Assembly: GCA_013306675.1 (NCBI GenBank)
Contig: JABLUY010000048.1
Location: 103,501 to 167,500, forward strand
DNA: 64,000 nt
Reading direction: 5' to 3'
DNA from: Thraustochytrium sp. TN22
Lineage: Eukaryota > Sar > Bigyra > Thraustochytrida > Thraustochytriidae
The notes under the pieces are model-generated. The model searched no databases and was not told the DNA's origin. It saw only the letters and a list, made by a program, of their open reading frames with translations. The position numbers and the translations under genes were made by a program. Shown here in pieces: positions 9,224 through 19,400 of this stretch; position 1 is the first letter of the stretch; each line of letters begins with the position of its first letter.

Positions 9224-10755
9224 GTGCGCCGTCGCGCCTCGCTGGCCTCCTGCGCGCCGCCCGCCCGGCCCGGCTCGACGCGGAGCGCGGCCGCTGACTC
9301 CACCGCCGCGCCCGCCGCCCTCCCCGCGCGAAGCAGCTCTGCGAGCGCCGCGCGCGGCCCTCGCGGAGTCGCGCCGCGCAGCGCAGAGGGCCGGAGCACG
9401 CGCCCAAAGCGAGCCGCGCCGGGACGCGCGTGTCCGGTCCCGCCGCCGGTCACTGCCGCGGGACACCCGGCGCGCGCCGCTGCGGGGACCGACCTTCAAG
9501 TTGGGCGCCAGCAGGCCGGGGCTGTCAATCAACTTGCGGCTGCAGAGGACCAAGTTGGGAGGGCGAAGCCCGTCCGAGCCGTGCTGGCCGCGCGACCCCG
9601 GCTCGGACGCGGAGGGCCTGCAGCGAGCAGGCGGCGCCAGAGGCGCGCACCGAGCGGGAGCCTGGCTGGCGGCGGCGGCGGCGGCGGCTGCCAACGGGAG
9701 ATGCGGCGCGCGGCGGAGGGCCGGCGCGGATGTTGGAGGAAGAGCTGACTATGGTATGCATGTGTGACAGGAGGAGGCGCGGAGCCCAGATTGACGCACG
9801 AGGGCCTATGTCGGCGGAGCTCGCTGGCTGCGCGCAGCGCGCCGGGACAATGACGCGGAAAGGACGCGGTCCGAGGCGGTAGCTAGCGAGCTAGCTCGAG
9901 CGAGCGAGCGAGCGAGCGGAGAGACGCGGGAGAGCGGAGCCGGCGGCGATGGGCGTGGCGACGATGCGAAGCGCAGGAAGCACACGCAGGTAGGTCGCCA
10001 GCTCCACCACCGGCGGCGTGCGACCGAACACCGCTGAGCACGGCGAAACGGTGGGTGCGACCGGCACGAGCCGGGCTACGAGGCTCGGAGAGCCTCTCCG
10101 TCCATCTCCGGGCTGGCCACTTGTACCACCTGTGACGCGAAGGGGTGGGACGGGTCCGTCGGACGGTCGCACGTCCTCGCTTCGGCTCGAATTCGCGCGC
10201 GCGTAGCCCATCCCGCGGCCAGAGCTCGGCGGGCGGCCGCTGACCGCGCGGCCGCCGCCGCTGGCTCGCTGCCCGCGGCGACAATCGAGACGGCGACCGG
10301 CGCAGGGCGCCCTGGCGGCCAAGTGGAAGGAAAGATGGGGCGTCGTTTCCGCCGGGTGGCAAGACCGGCAGCCAAGGGCAGCACGAGGCGGACTTGACCT
10401 CGATTGCGCCTCGGTGCCGCAATTTATGTCACCTGTGCGAGTCGCAACTTGACAGTGAGCACCGTGGCGAGGAGGGCCTGGCGGCCAGGGTGGACGTCGT
10501 CGACACGGAACTCGGACTTGAAGAATTACGGGAGTTTCACTTGCTTTGCTTCAAGTTGATTTTGCTTGTTCGCAGGCACGCGTGCTCGCTCGTCGCAAGG
10601 GATGCCACATCTCTATCTGCGCGCACGAACGACTGGAGAGATGCAGAGGACTCTACTCCTTCCTCCCGTCCCAAGTTCTTCCTTCTGCTTCAAGTTTCTT
10701 CTTTGGTCATTTTTAGGGAAGGGAGGGGGGGGGAGGGGGGTTAGTCGTATCATCA
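9224..10755. other. Intergenic region between AGC kinase 5' end and Tubby 3' end
   Basis: About 1.5 kb with no recognisable protein. It holds the probable kinase promoter and leader, including GCTAGC palindromes and a short 'gagc' array near 9882-9920, and ends with a long G-rich run at 10716-10740 just past the Tubby stop codon. Confidence 0.5.
10716..10740. repeat. G-run, possible G-quadruplex
   Basis: Four G-tracts separated by one or two A residues lie 15 nt beyond the Tubby stop codon, as a C-run in the sense strand of that gene. A nearly identical run (GGGAAGGGAGGGGGGGGG) occurs at 54461-54483. Confidence 0.8.
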
Positions 10756-12954
10756 TCATGTCACGAGGCGCTTGGCGGTGAAGGAAGACGCAGCAATGGC
10801 GAGCGCCTGGAACGGGGAAATGGGGTGACGAAAGTCGAGCGAGAAGCGGTCCTTCATGACCTTGCCAAAGCGCAGGCAGACGGTGTCAACGCCAAACTCC
10901 TCCTCCATGGTCTCGTTCTGCGCCTGAGGCACAAGCATGAAGTTCTTCTTGGACGCCATCTTGACGCGCGAGTTAAAGTTGAGCGTCCAAGCCTGCAACT
11001 CGTCGTTCCACTGCGGCTTCATGGTATCGAACTCGAGCAAATCCTGCTGCTCCTCGACCTCCACGGCACGGTACTCGTCGCCCTTCTTGGCCTGAAGCTT
11101 CTGCAGCAGGTTCATGTCCTGCGCCAGCCGCGTCTTGATGGACCCGCGGTACCGCTCCGCGAGCGAGCGGCGCTGGCCGCGCAGGCCCTGCTCCGCGTCC
11201 CAGCGCGGCAGCACCGCCTTGACGCTGTTTGGCACGCGGCCCAGCACGTTCTGCTCGTACATGAGGTAGCCCAACTCGAAGTGCCGCGTCTTGCGCGTCG
11301 ACAACGGGTTCGCCACACGGTAGTCGTACACCGTGAGCGCCGTGCCGGCAAAGTTTTGCAGCATGCAGCCCAGGTACCGCGACGACTCCGGGTGGATCGG
11401 GATGTCCTTCATGTCGGCGTCCAGCTTGATGTCCTGCGAGTTGTGAAAGATGATGCGCCCCTTGCCATCGCGCGGCAGCACGGCGCCCAGCATGAACTTG
11501 TTGTCCGTCTCGCGGAAGAAGTGCAGCGAGATCACCTTGTCGCCGCGGTATCGCAGCACGTAGCCGTAGATCATGTCCATGTGCTCCGGCGGCTCGTACA
11601 CCTTGCTCTTCTGCTTGTAGATGATGCTGCGCGCCTCCGAGGCGTCCGTGTCCTGCACGCCAAAGGCGTCTTCGATGCGCGTCGCCGTGCGGAACCGCAC
11701 GCGATACGTCCCGGCGTCCTGCGCCTCTGTGAGCATCTGCTCGATGCGCTCCAAGCCGAGGCCGGCGCACGACTCGCCGTTGATGGATACCAAAAAGTCG
11801 CCCACGTGGATCTCGTTCGACCACGGCCGCTCTCCGTCCTCGCCACCGGCCGCACGCGGGCCGCCGTCCAGAAACTCGCGCTTCGGTAGCTCGTCCACCA
11901 CGGGCGCCTTGCCCAACCAGTCGTCGTCGAAGCTGAGCCCCGACCGCCCAGCCAGGAACCGTACCTCGTACACCTCGTCCGGTGGCGGCGGCAGGGGCGC
12001 GAACTGCTGCGGGAACGGCCGCGCGGCCGGCGCCGCGCCCACGGCCTTTTGTTGGTGTTGCTGCTGCAGCTGCTGACGCCTCTGCGAGGCCTCCAGGTCA
12101 CGCATCGACTTGACGTTCATGAACGGGTCAAAGGAGCCTAGCCGTGCGCGGTTGTCCTTGTCCTGGCGCGACGCATTGTCTGCGTAGTCCGCCGGGTTCA
12201 CCAGCGCCGTCCCGCACTCGGCACACGGGCCCGAGCCCACGGCACAACGCGTCCCGCACTGAGTGCAATACACATGCTTCAGCTCCTCCTCTGCCTCAGC
12301 CTCTGCCCCGACTGCGGCCTTCTCATCTTCCTCACCGCTGTCGCTGTCGCCGTCGTCATCGCTGTCGCCGTCCTCGCCTCCGTCAGCCTCGCCGCCCTCG
12401 CCAAGATCCAGCAGCGCTGCGCTCTCCTTGGCGCCCTGCTTCTGGCGCTGCGACGTCTTTCTCTTCCCCTTTGCCGAGACCTTCTTTTGCGCAGCGCCCT
12501 GGCTCTCTTCCCCGTCGTCGCTGCTACTGCTGCTATCGCTGCTGTCGCTGCTGTCGCTGCTGTCGCTGCTGTCGCTGCTGCCGTCCTCGTCGCTGTCCTC
12601 GTCGTCATCCCCCGCCTCGCCAGCTCCGCCCGCCCCGACGTTGCTGCTGCTGTGGCGGCTGATGAGCATCTTCTCGCTCTCGTACAGCGCCGACCCCGCG
12701 TCGAAGTCGCCGCCGAGCGTGATGACGGGCTCCGCCACGTCGTACTCCGCGTCCACGTCGCGCAGCAGGCCCTCGTCGTCGTACGCCGACTGCTCCAGGC
12801 CCTGCCCCTGCTGCTCCTGCTGCTCCTGCTGCACGCGCGCGCGCTCGTTCGCGCGCCCCGCGCCGCCGCCGCCGCCGGCCGCGCCGCGCGCCGCGCCGCG
12901 CGACGGCCGCAGCTCGTCGTCGCTGTCGCCGGCCAGCAGCCCGCTCTCCTCCAT
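10756..12954 (-). CDS. Tubby-domain protein with zinc ribbon and PDZ-like domain
   Basis: The C-terminal part (about residues 460-732) is a Tubby domain. It has 'ASKKNFMLV', 'LRFGKVMKDRFSLDFRHPIS' and a terminal 'FQALAIAASSF', all hallmark Tubby blocks. Tubby domains bind PI(4,5)P2 and carry membrane cargo, in animals into cilia. Upstream is a PDZ-like domain (about 330-420) with an SGLSF carboxylate-loop-like start and 'VGDFLVSING'. Before that is a short CxxC...CxxC ribbon (YCTQCG...CAECG, about 228-247). The N-terminus is acidic and serine-rich, with a Ser-Asp repeat. The 732-residue reading starts at 12954; the frame continues upstream, but that stretch overlaps Dad1 antisense and is Arg/Ala-rich. 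The architecture is unlike animal TUB/TULP proteins. Confidence 0.85.
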   Translation of the reverse strand: MEESGLLAGDSDDELRPSRGAARGAAGGGGGAGRANERARVQQEQQEQQGQGLEQSAYDDEGLLRDVDAEYDVAEPVITLGGDFDAGSALYESEKMLISRHSSSNVGAGGAGEAGDDDEDSDEDGSSDSSDSSDSSDSSDSSSSSDDGEESQGAAQKKVSAKGKRKTSQRQKQGAKESAALLDLGEGGEADGGEDGDSDDDGDSDSGEEDEKAAVGAEAEAEEELKHVYCTQCGTRCAVGSGPCAECGTALVNPADYADNASRQDKDNRARLGSFDPFMNVKSMRDLEASQRRQQLQQQHQQKAVGAAPAARPFPQQFAPLPPPPDEVYEVRFLAGRSGLSFDDDWLGKAPVVDELPKREFLDGGPRAAGGEDGERPWSNEIHVGDFLVSINGESCAGLGLERIEQMLTEAQDAGTYRVRFRTATRIEDAFGVQDTDASEARSIIYKQKSKVYEPPEHMDMIYGYVLRYRGDKVISLHFFRETDNKFMLGAVLPRDGKGRIIFHNSQDIKLDADMKDIPIHPESSRYLGCMLQNFAGTALTVYDYRVANPLSTRKTRHFELGYLMYEQNVLGRVPNSVKAVLPRWDAEQGLRGQRRSLAERYRGSIKTRLAQDMNLLQKLQAKKGDEYRAVEVEEQQDLLEFDTMKPQWNDELQAWTLNFNSRVKMASKKNFMLVPQAQNETMEEEFGVDTVCLRFGKVMKDRFSLDFRHPISPFQALAIAASSFTAKRLVT

Positions 12955-13116
12955 CGCGCCGCCGCGCGCGCGCGCGCGCCGGAGCGGCCGGAGTTGGCCT
13001 TGGAGTTGGAGTTGTGCATGCCGCCGCGGCGCTCCAGGTCGCGGCCGCCGAGCGCGCCACCGTCCACGGCGCGCCGCGGCGCCGCAGACCCGAACTGCGC
13101 GGCCGACCGCGCCGAC

Positions 13117-13538
13117 ATGGACGCGCACGAGGCGCGCGGCGCGGAGGACGCCGCCTTCGAGACCGAGCGCGCCCACCTCCTGGCCGAGGTCGTGCAGGTA
13201 CGTCTCGTCGGCCTCCGCGGCGTCGTCGGGCGCGGCGAGCAACGGCCGCGCCGTGGCGGCGAACGGCGCGGCCAGGCGCGGCGGCGAGGCGAGGCGAGGC
13301 GCGGCGAGGCGCGGCGGAGGGAGGAGGGAGCGGGGAAGACTGACGTGCGCGCGCTGCTGCCTGCCTGCCTGCCTGCCTGCCGCGATTTCCCGGGCACGGC
13401 TTGTCACAGGGCCTGCGCGAGGCGACGGCCGAGATGCGGAAGCTCAACAGGAACATGGAGCACGTCGTGGAGATTGGCAAGGGCTTCGAGCGCTCCGCTG
13501 TGCTCTGGGAGGCCTTCTGCAAGGACCTGCAGGCCTGA
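13117..13538 (+). CDS. DAD1: DASH/Dam1 complex subunit Dad1, two exons
   Basis: Exon 1 is 13117-13197 and exon 2 is 13410-13538, giving 69 residues. The intron (13198-13409, 212 nt, phase 0) has donor GTACGT and acceptor CACAG. The joined protein follows the Dad1 pattern: an aromatic residue and ER before 'LL.E', then 'KLNRNMEHVVEIGKGFE' and 'VLWEAF' near the end. Yeast Dad1 has the same spacing of F-ER, LN, E, G-F and LW. Dad1 is a core subunit of the ring that couples kinetochores to microtubules. An in-frame ATG at 13018 could add 33 residues. The gene is divergent from Tubby, 162 bp apart. No single open frame spans it, so simple ORF calling misses it. Confidence 0.8.
13358..13381. repeat. 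(CCTG)n array in the Dad1 intron
   Basis: A CCTG tetranucleotide run about 30 nt upstream of the Dad1 acceptor, which may serve as a pyrimidine-rich stretch. On the other strand it is a GCAG array about 400 nt upstream of the Tubby start. Confidence 0.85.
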
Positions 13539-14176
13539 AGAGCGGGCGCGGCAGCCCGAAGGACAGGCCTTGCGCCTACTGCACGCGCGCGGCGTCCTGC
13601 GCTCCTCCTTCTCCCTCCCTGGAGCCGGGACACGCCTGCCATTTCTTTCAGCTTCCAGCATACCACCAAGGTAGCAATCTGTTCACAATCAACCTTGCCC
13701 TGACCTTTTCCGCTCACGCGCCCTTGCGTCCTCCAATGTCTCGCTGCATGCGGCCTCCTCCACGTGACGTACAAGCCGAGGAGCACGACGATGCAGATCA
13801 TCGCCTCTCAGCTCGGTTGGCCAAGGAGCGCAAGGAACTTCTTGTTCTGGTTGCCTTTGAGAGCGGCGCGGCGAGGAGCGCCTCTCGCCTCGCACCTCGT
13901 GCTGCCAGCCCGAGGCCAGGCTGACGGTGAACGAACGGGAGGCGCGAGCGGCGATTGACAAGCTGAGGTGCGGCCTCAGCTGAGATCGGCGCTCTAACGG
14001 CCGATGGTCGGGCGACGAAATCAAATCCAAGTCAGGGCAAGCAAGGCCAGGCGAAGGACCGGCGGCGGCGGGCGAGCGCAGCGCGGCGGCGGCGGCGGCA
14101 GCTGGGGCGGGCCCGGCGCGGGCTGGCGGCGTCTGCGTCGCGGAAGGCCCCGCGGCGGCGCGGCGAGGCGAGCAGG
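13539..14176. other. Intergenic region before RCC2, possible small coding exons
   Basis: No recognised gene. On the plus strand 13736-13924 reads as a 62-residue frame with a charged segment (ARLAKERKELLVLVAFE). A different frame ending near 13982 reads LTVNEREARAAIDKLRCGLS before a stop. The two could be exons of one small spliced gene, but I could not define convincing splice sites. The right end is the RCC2 leader. Confidence 0.3.
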
Positions 14177-15675
14177 ATGGCGGACTCGGCGGGCTCGGGC
14201 GATGCCTCGGAGAAGAAGGGCGGCGAGGTGGTCTTCGCCGGGTACGCGAGCTGGAGCATGGTGGGCAAGAGCAACAAGACGGGCAACTTCGATGGCGTCG
14301 AGGACCAGATCGTGTGGGGCTTCCAGCGGCTCAAGCCGCTGGTGGGCGTCAAGGTGACCAAGGTGATCTCGGGCCCGTGCTCGTGCACGTGCATCGCGCT
14401 GTCGGCGAACGGCCAGGCGTACACGTGGGGCCGTAACTCGCACGGGCAGCTGGGGCTCAACCACCAGACGAACGTGTACAACCCGACGCCCGTGGAGGTG
14501 CCGAACAATGAGTCCATCGTGGGCGGCGCGGCCGGGCCAAACCACACGCTGCTCTTCAGCGCGACCGGGTCTCTTTTCGCGGCGGGCCTGGGCAAGTCGG
14601 GCCAGCTCGGTATCGGCCGCAAGACGGACATGGTGAAGAAGTTCACCACGGTCGACTTTGCCAGCGTCGTCTCGGCGGTGGCCTGCGGACGCGACTTCTC
14701 CGTCGTGGTCGGCAGCCACGGCGTCATCTACTCGTTCGGGCACCCCGAGAAGGGCGTGCTGGGCAACGGCACGGAGGGCAAGACGCTGGAGCGCTCCAAC
14801 AAGTTCACCTTCGAGTGCGTCACGCGGCCCGAGCCCATTGTCGCGCTGCAGCGCGCGTACGGCAACGTGCGCATCTCCGACGTGGCCTGCGGCGCGCAGC
14901 ATACCTGCGCCATCGACGAGGAGGGCAAGGTCTACACCTGGGGCTTTGGCGGCTTCGGGCGCCTGGGCCACGGCGACAACAAGGACCACTTCGAGCCGAC
15001 CGCGGTCGAGCTCTTCTCCATGGAGCCCCCACCTCTGGACCCGAACATTCCCAAGTTCATGCAGCATCAGCAGCCCATCACGCGCGGCACGCAGATCACC
15101 TGCGGCTCCACCTCCACCTTTGTGGTCGCCGGCGAGCCTTACAACTGCCTCTACATGTTCGGCATCACCAAGCGCTCCGGCGAGGCCACCATGCGCCCGC
15201 AGATGGAGAACCAGGTCCAGGGCTGGCGCTGCCGCTCCGTGGCCTGCGGCAACACCTCCATCTGCTTTGCGTCCGAGCGTAAGCTCATTACCTGGGGCCC
15301 CAGTCCCACTTTTGGTGAGCTTGGCTATGGCGAGGGCCAGCCCAAGTCTTCTACCGTCAGTAAGGAGGTCAAGTCGCTCGACGGCGCCATCACGCTCCAA
15401 GTCGCCTCCGGCATGGCGCACTCCCTCGCCATCGTGGACACCTCCGATGCCGCCAGCAAGACCAAGGTCGAGGCCCTCGCCATCTTCGAGCCCGCCGAGG
15501 TCGACCCGGCCCTGGCCAAGGCGGCCGCCAAGAAGTCCCTCGAGGAACGCAAGGCCAAGCGGGCCAAGAAGGCCAAGAAGGCTGCCGCCGCAGGCGACGA
15601 CGACGAAGAAGAGGAAGAGGATGCCAATGTACCTGCCGACGACGACGACGGCGCCTACGACGATGAGGGTGCGGG

Positions 15676-15708
<33 letters not shown>

Positions 15709-15757
15709 AGAGGAAGAGGAGGTCGTCAAGCCCAAGACCAAGCGCCGCAAGAAGTGA
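14177..15757 (+). CDS. RCC2: RCC2 (TD-60)-type RCC1-repeat protein
   Basis: The 526-residue protein begins, after a short charged leader, with VVFAGYASW, the signature start of RCC2. Seven-bladed RCC1-type repeats follow, with recurring 'CG...H' and 'YTWG' units: YTWGRNSHGQLG, FAAGLGKSGQLGIG, YSFGHPEKGVLGNG, VYTWGFGGFGRLGHG and ITWGPSPTFGELGYG. The C-terminus is a lysine/alanine segment, then an Asp/Glu run ending KTKRRKK, which could be a nuclear localisation signal. Human RCC2 acts in mitotic spindle and chromosome-passenger function and in Rac/Ral signalling. The long acidic tail is not typical of animal RCC2. The start at 14177 gives MADSAGSG and fits the domain. Confidence 0.9.
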
Positions 15758-16454
15758 GTGAGGGCAGGAGCCTGGTTGCAGCGCGCACGAGGTGGAAGGG
15801 AATGCACCACACAGATCGCGCGGACCAAACCAAGGGCGCACACGCGCAACGGGGCTAAGGGTGATGGGATGGGCGTCGAGACTGCAGTAAAGAGCAAGCC
15901 AGTTTATTCTGCACCCACCATCATGCACATCCTTGATGGTGGCATCCAGTGCTTTGAGCCAACATGGAGCGAGAACCTTGCCATTGCTGGGGTGGAAGGG
16001 CTAAGGAGTGAGCACATCATGAGCACAATGCGCCACAAGTGGGTGATGTGAGAGTGCGCTTCGATTCCAGACGATGCAGCAAACAAAAGCTGGCCCATGC
16101 AAAGCAAGGCGATAGACTTGGAGCGAAAACGAATCGAAGCACTGGCCCGATACGGTGAAAGAAGTTGGTTGGAGCACCCACCCCGGTGACGTGCGCTCCT
16201 CGCCCGTGTCGCTTGATGGTTGAAAATGATCGAAAGCAAGGCAAGCAAGCCAAAGGATTGGCTCAACAGAGTGAAAAAGCAAGGTCGGGGCGCTCGCCTT
16301 TTGACTTGCTCGTTGGTTGAAATCGATCGAATCACAAACTACATGATCGCCTTTTGCATCTTCCTCTTCTTCTTCTTCTCCTTCTTCTACTTCGTCGTCG
16401 TCGTCGCCGTCACAATCGTCGTCACAATCGTCGTCGCCGTTAGGTCGTCGTCGC
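15758..16454. other. 3' flank between convergent RCC2 and DMXL genes
   Basis: About 700 bp of lower GC with no recognised protein. It includes CTT- and GTC-type trinucleotide-rich DNA at 16360-16450 just past the DMXL stop. It should hold both 3' untranslated regions. Confidence 0.5.
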
Positions 16455-19400
16455 TCAAAGGGCAAGGGAAGAGAGCGGAGTCATCTTGACGGTGCCGTCG
16501 GCACCGCAGGAATAGAGAAAGTCGCGTGAAAAGGCAACGTCGGTGGTGCCACGCTGCGAAATCATGGAGTCGCTCGTGACTTCGTTGACGAACATGTGCG
16601 TCGGGTGCATGTTAGTGAGGTGCGCATGGGAGGTGAGACGGCCGGAGCGGTAGGACCAAAGCTTGACGGAACCATCCGTGGAGCCGCTCGCAAAGTACGA
16701 GCCACCCGTAGGGTGCACGGCGAGCGAGCGGATCGCCTTTGTATGCACGTGGTCTTCCTCGAGGATAAGCATGCGCTGGCGGAGGTCAAAGACGCCAAGC
16801 TGGCCATTGCCGCCGCCCACAATCACCACCTGCTGATCCTGTAGGTAGGCCAGCGAGTATGCGACGCTGTGCGCGCAGCAGTGCACCGAGGCGACGCGGC
16901 AGGAGCGCGGCGGCATGGAGAGGTCCCAGAGGCAGAGGTTCTCCGAGTGCTGGCTCTGGCCCGCCGTCGCAAAGATATTGCCGTTGTAATTGAGAAAAGC
17001 GCAGTCCAGCGTCCGCTTGGAATGGCAGGCAAACTGTCCAAAGGGCGCAATCTCGCTGTCGCGGCAGTCCGCCAGGTTCCACAACAGCACGTGGCCGGCC
17101 GAGTCCGCCGCGGCAAAGCGCATGCCGTCCTCCGAGATGCGCGTGCGCGTCGTGTGGCCGTGCTTCCACTTGCGCGCGTCCTCGGACGGCTTGCGCAGGC
17201 GCACCACGGGCTCCTCCGGGTCGCGTCCCGCGTCCCACAGCAGCGCCGAACCATCGTACTGCGCGCTCGCAAAGAGCGGCAAGAACGGGTGGCTCGTCAC
17301 ATGCATTACGGACCGCACCGTCTCGTCGCTCTTCTTGGAGCTCCCAGCCAGCTTCGGCAGCCTCCGCGACCGCCCTGACCCGTGCAGGTCGCCGCCGCTC
17401 GAATATCCATTCAGTGAAGAGAGCGACCGAGAGCTCTGCAGCATGGCCTCCACGCGCGAGTGCGAGCTGACGCGGTGCACGAAGCTGTCACAGTACAGGT
17501 TGTTGTTGAGAGGCATGCGCAGGGACTCGTGGAACCAGATCTGCGCCGCCGTGTCGCTCACCATAAGGAGCGACTTGGCTGACGAGCTCCACGCGTGCTG
17601 GAGCACGCTGCTGGCGGACCCGCCGTTTGCGCCCGCGGCAGCAGCGGCCTGCTTGCGCGCCGACCGCCGCAGCCGGATGTGCGGCCGCCGGATCTTGCGC
17701 CCGTGCAGCGTCACGCCGCGCGCCGACAGCCGCCGATAACCGTGCAGATGCAGGCCAGAGGACGCTGCGCGGCCCTGCGTCGTGGGGACGTGCATCGACG
17801 ACGTGGAGCTAATGCCGCCCATGATGGCCGGCAGCGCTTCGTCCGAGAACGACCGCCCGCGCAACTTGCGCCCAGGCAGGCTCGCCGGCTGCGAGTGCTG
17901 GCGGAGGTGAGCTCCGCTCTCCGCGCCCATTGCCGACAGAGGCGACGTGGAAAAGGGCATCGACCGCCGTGACGGCGGGTAGATCGGGCCTTCGTCCTCT
18001 GAGGCCGTGCCAGGGCTCTCGTCCTCCGACCCGCCGTCATCGTTGTCGCCGAACATGTGGCGCACGACCTCGCAGCCCTTCTCGGATGCCACCACCAAGG
18101 TGCCCTCCTGCGCGTGGATCGGATCCACCGACAGCAGGAGCGCACCCGGCTGCGAGTGCACCACCTTGGCATTGTCCGTGCAGAAGATGGTGGAGTCCGG
18201 GATGATGCCGAGGCGCGCGTGCTCCTGATCGATGGACCGCTTCGTCCAGCGCGCTGTAGCGTCCAGGATGCGCAGCTGTTCCTTGCCTTTGATGGACGCC
18301 CACAGGCTTGCCTTATCCTCGTCCGCGAACGCCTGCACCTTCATCTGCTCAAGTCGCTCCTCCGCCATGCTCGACATGCCCACCGGCACGCCGCTCAGGT
18401 AGAGGTTGCCCAGCATGGCCCAGCTCACCGGCCAGCACGCCTGCACGAGCTCCTCGATCAGCTCCAGGCAGTACTCCTCCGGGTGTTCCACCTTTTCTGC
18501 CGGCGAGGTCGGGCTTGCGCCGGACAGCGGCGACCGCGGCGACCGCGCGCTGCGCGCCGACTGGCCCTGCAAGGCATACACCCGGTCGCGCACCTCCGTT
18601 ACCATCTTGAGGATGGACCGTGTCGTCGCGACGTTCATCAGCTTCTCCGCATACGAAAGTCCCCAAGCCGCCATGTCCTCTTCGTCCTCGTCGTCCTCGT
18701 AGTCGTACCGGTGGTTCGGATCGAAGCCGTAAGTGCGCGAGGGTTGCTCCGGCGCGAAGACCAAGAGCTCCTCAAAGTCGAACCACGTGCGCGCCAGCTG
18801 CAGGCCGATCTTGCGAATCTCGGACGGCCCGAAGCTGGGCGTGAGCAGCGCCTGCACAAGGCCGAGCTGCTTCATCGCAAAGGCAGCCCCGAAGAGCGCC
18901 ACGCGCGCGTAGGCGTTCAACATTTCCTTGTACTGCTGCGCCAGAGGGCTCGCAGGCGGGGTAGCCGTCTCCGCGCCATTTCCGCTGTTGCCGTTCTCCG
19001 CTTCGGTGTCCTTGGCTTCGTCGACTGCTTCCGCATTAGTCTCTGCGGCGACGTTGTCTTGACTCTTGTCCTGGTCCTTGGCCTTGGCCTGCCGAGACGG
19101 GGCCAGGTCCAGCGGCGGCGGGGGCGGCGGCAGATCGGGGACCTCGAGCACCTCCGAGGCGGCTTCGGCGAGGTCGACGAGGAGGACCGAGTAGGCTGCG
19201 AGGCGCCGCGCCGGAAGCAAGCAGCGCTCTGCGACAACGCGCAGCGAGGCGTTACCCTGACCCAGCGCGATGAAGCTGTCCATCACCGAGTGCAGGAGCT
19301 GCTGCAGCCGCATCAAAAAGGCGTTCTGGCCCGCAGAGGCCAGCATGCGAACGATCGTGAATTCGACGGCCAGGTGGTTGGAAGCGCGCGAAATGCGCCA

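Noticed and set aside
12955-13407. N-terminal extension of the Tubby protein
   Set aside because: The frame is open, but it is Arg/Ala-rich and overlaps the antisense Dad1 exon 1 and intron, so the ATG at 12954 is preferred.
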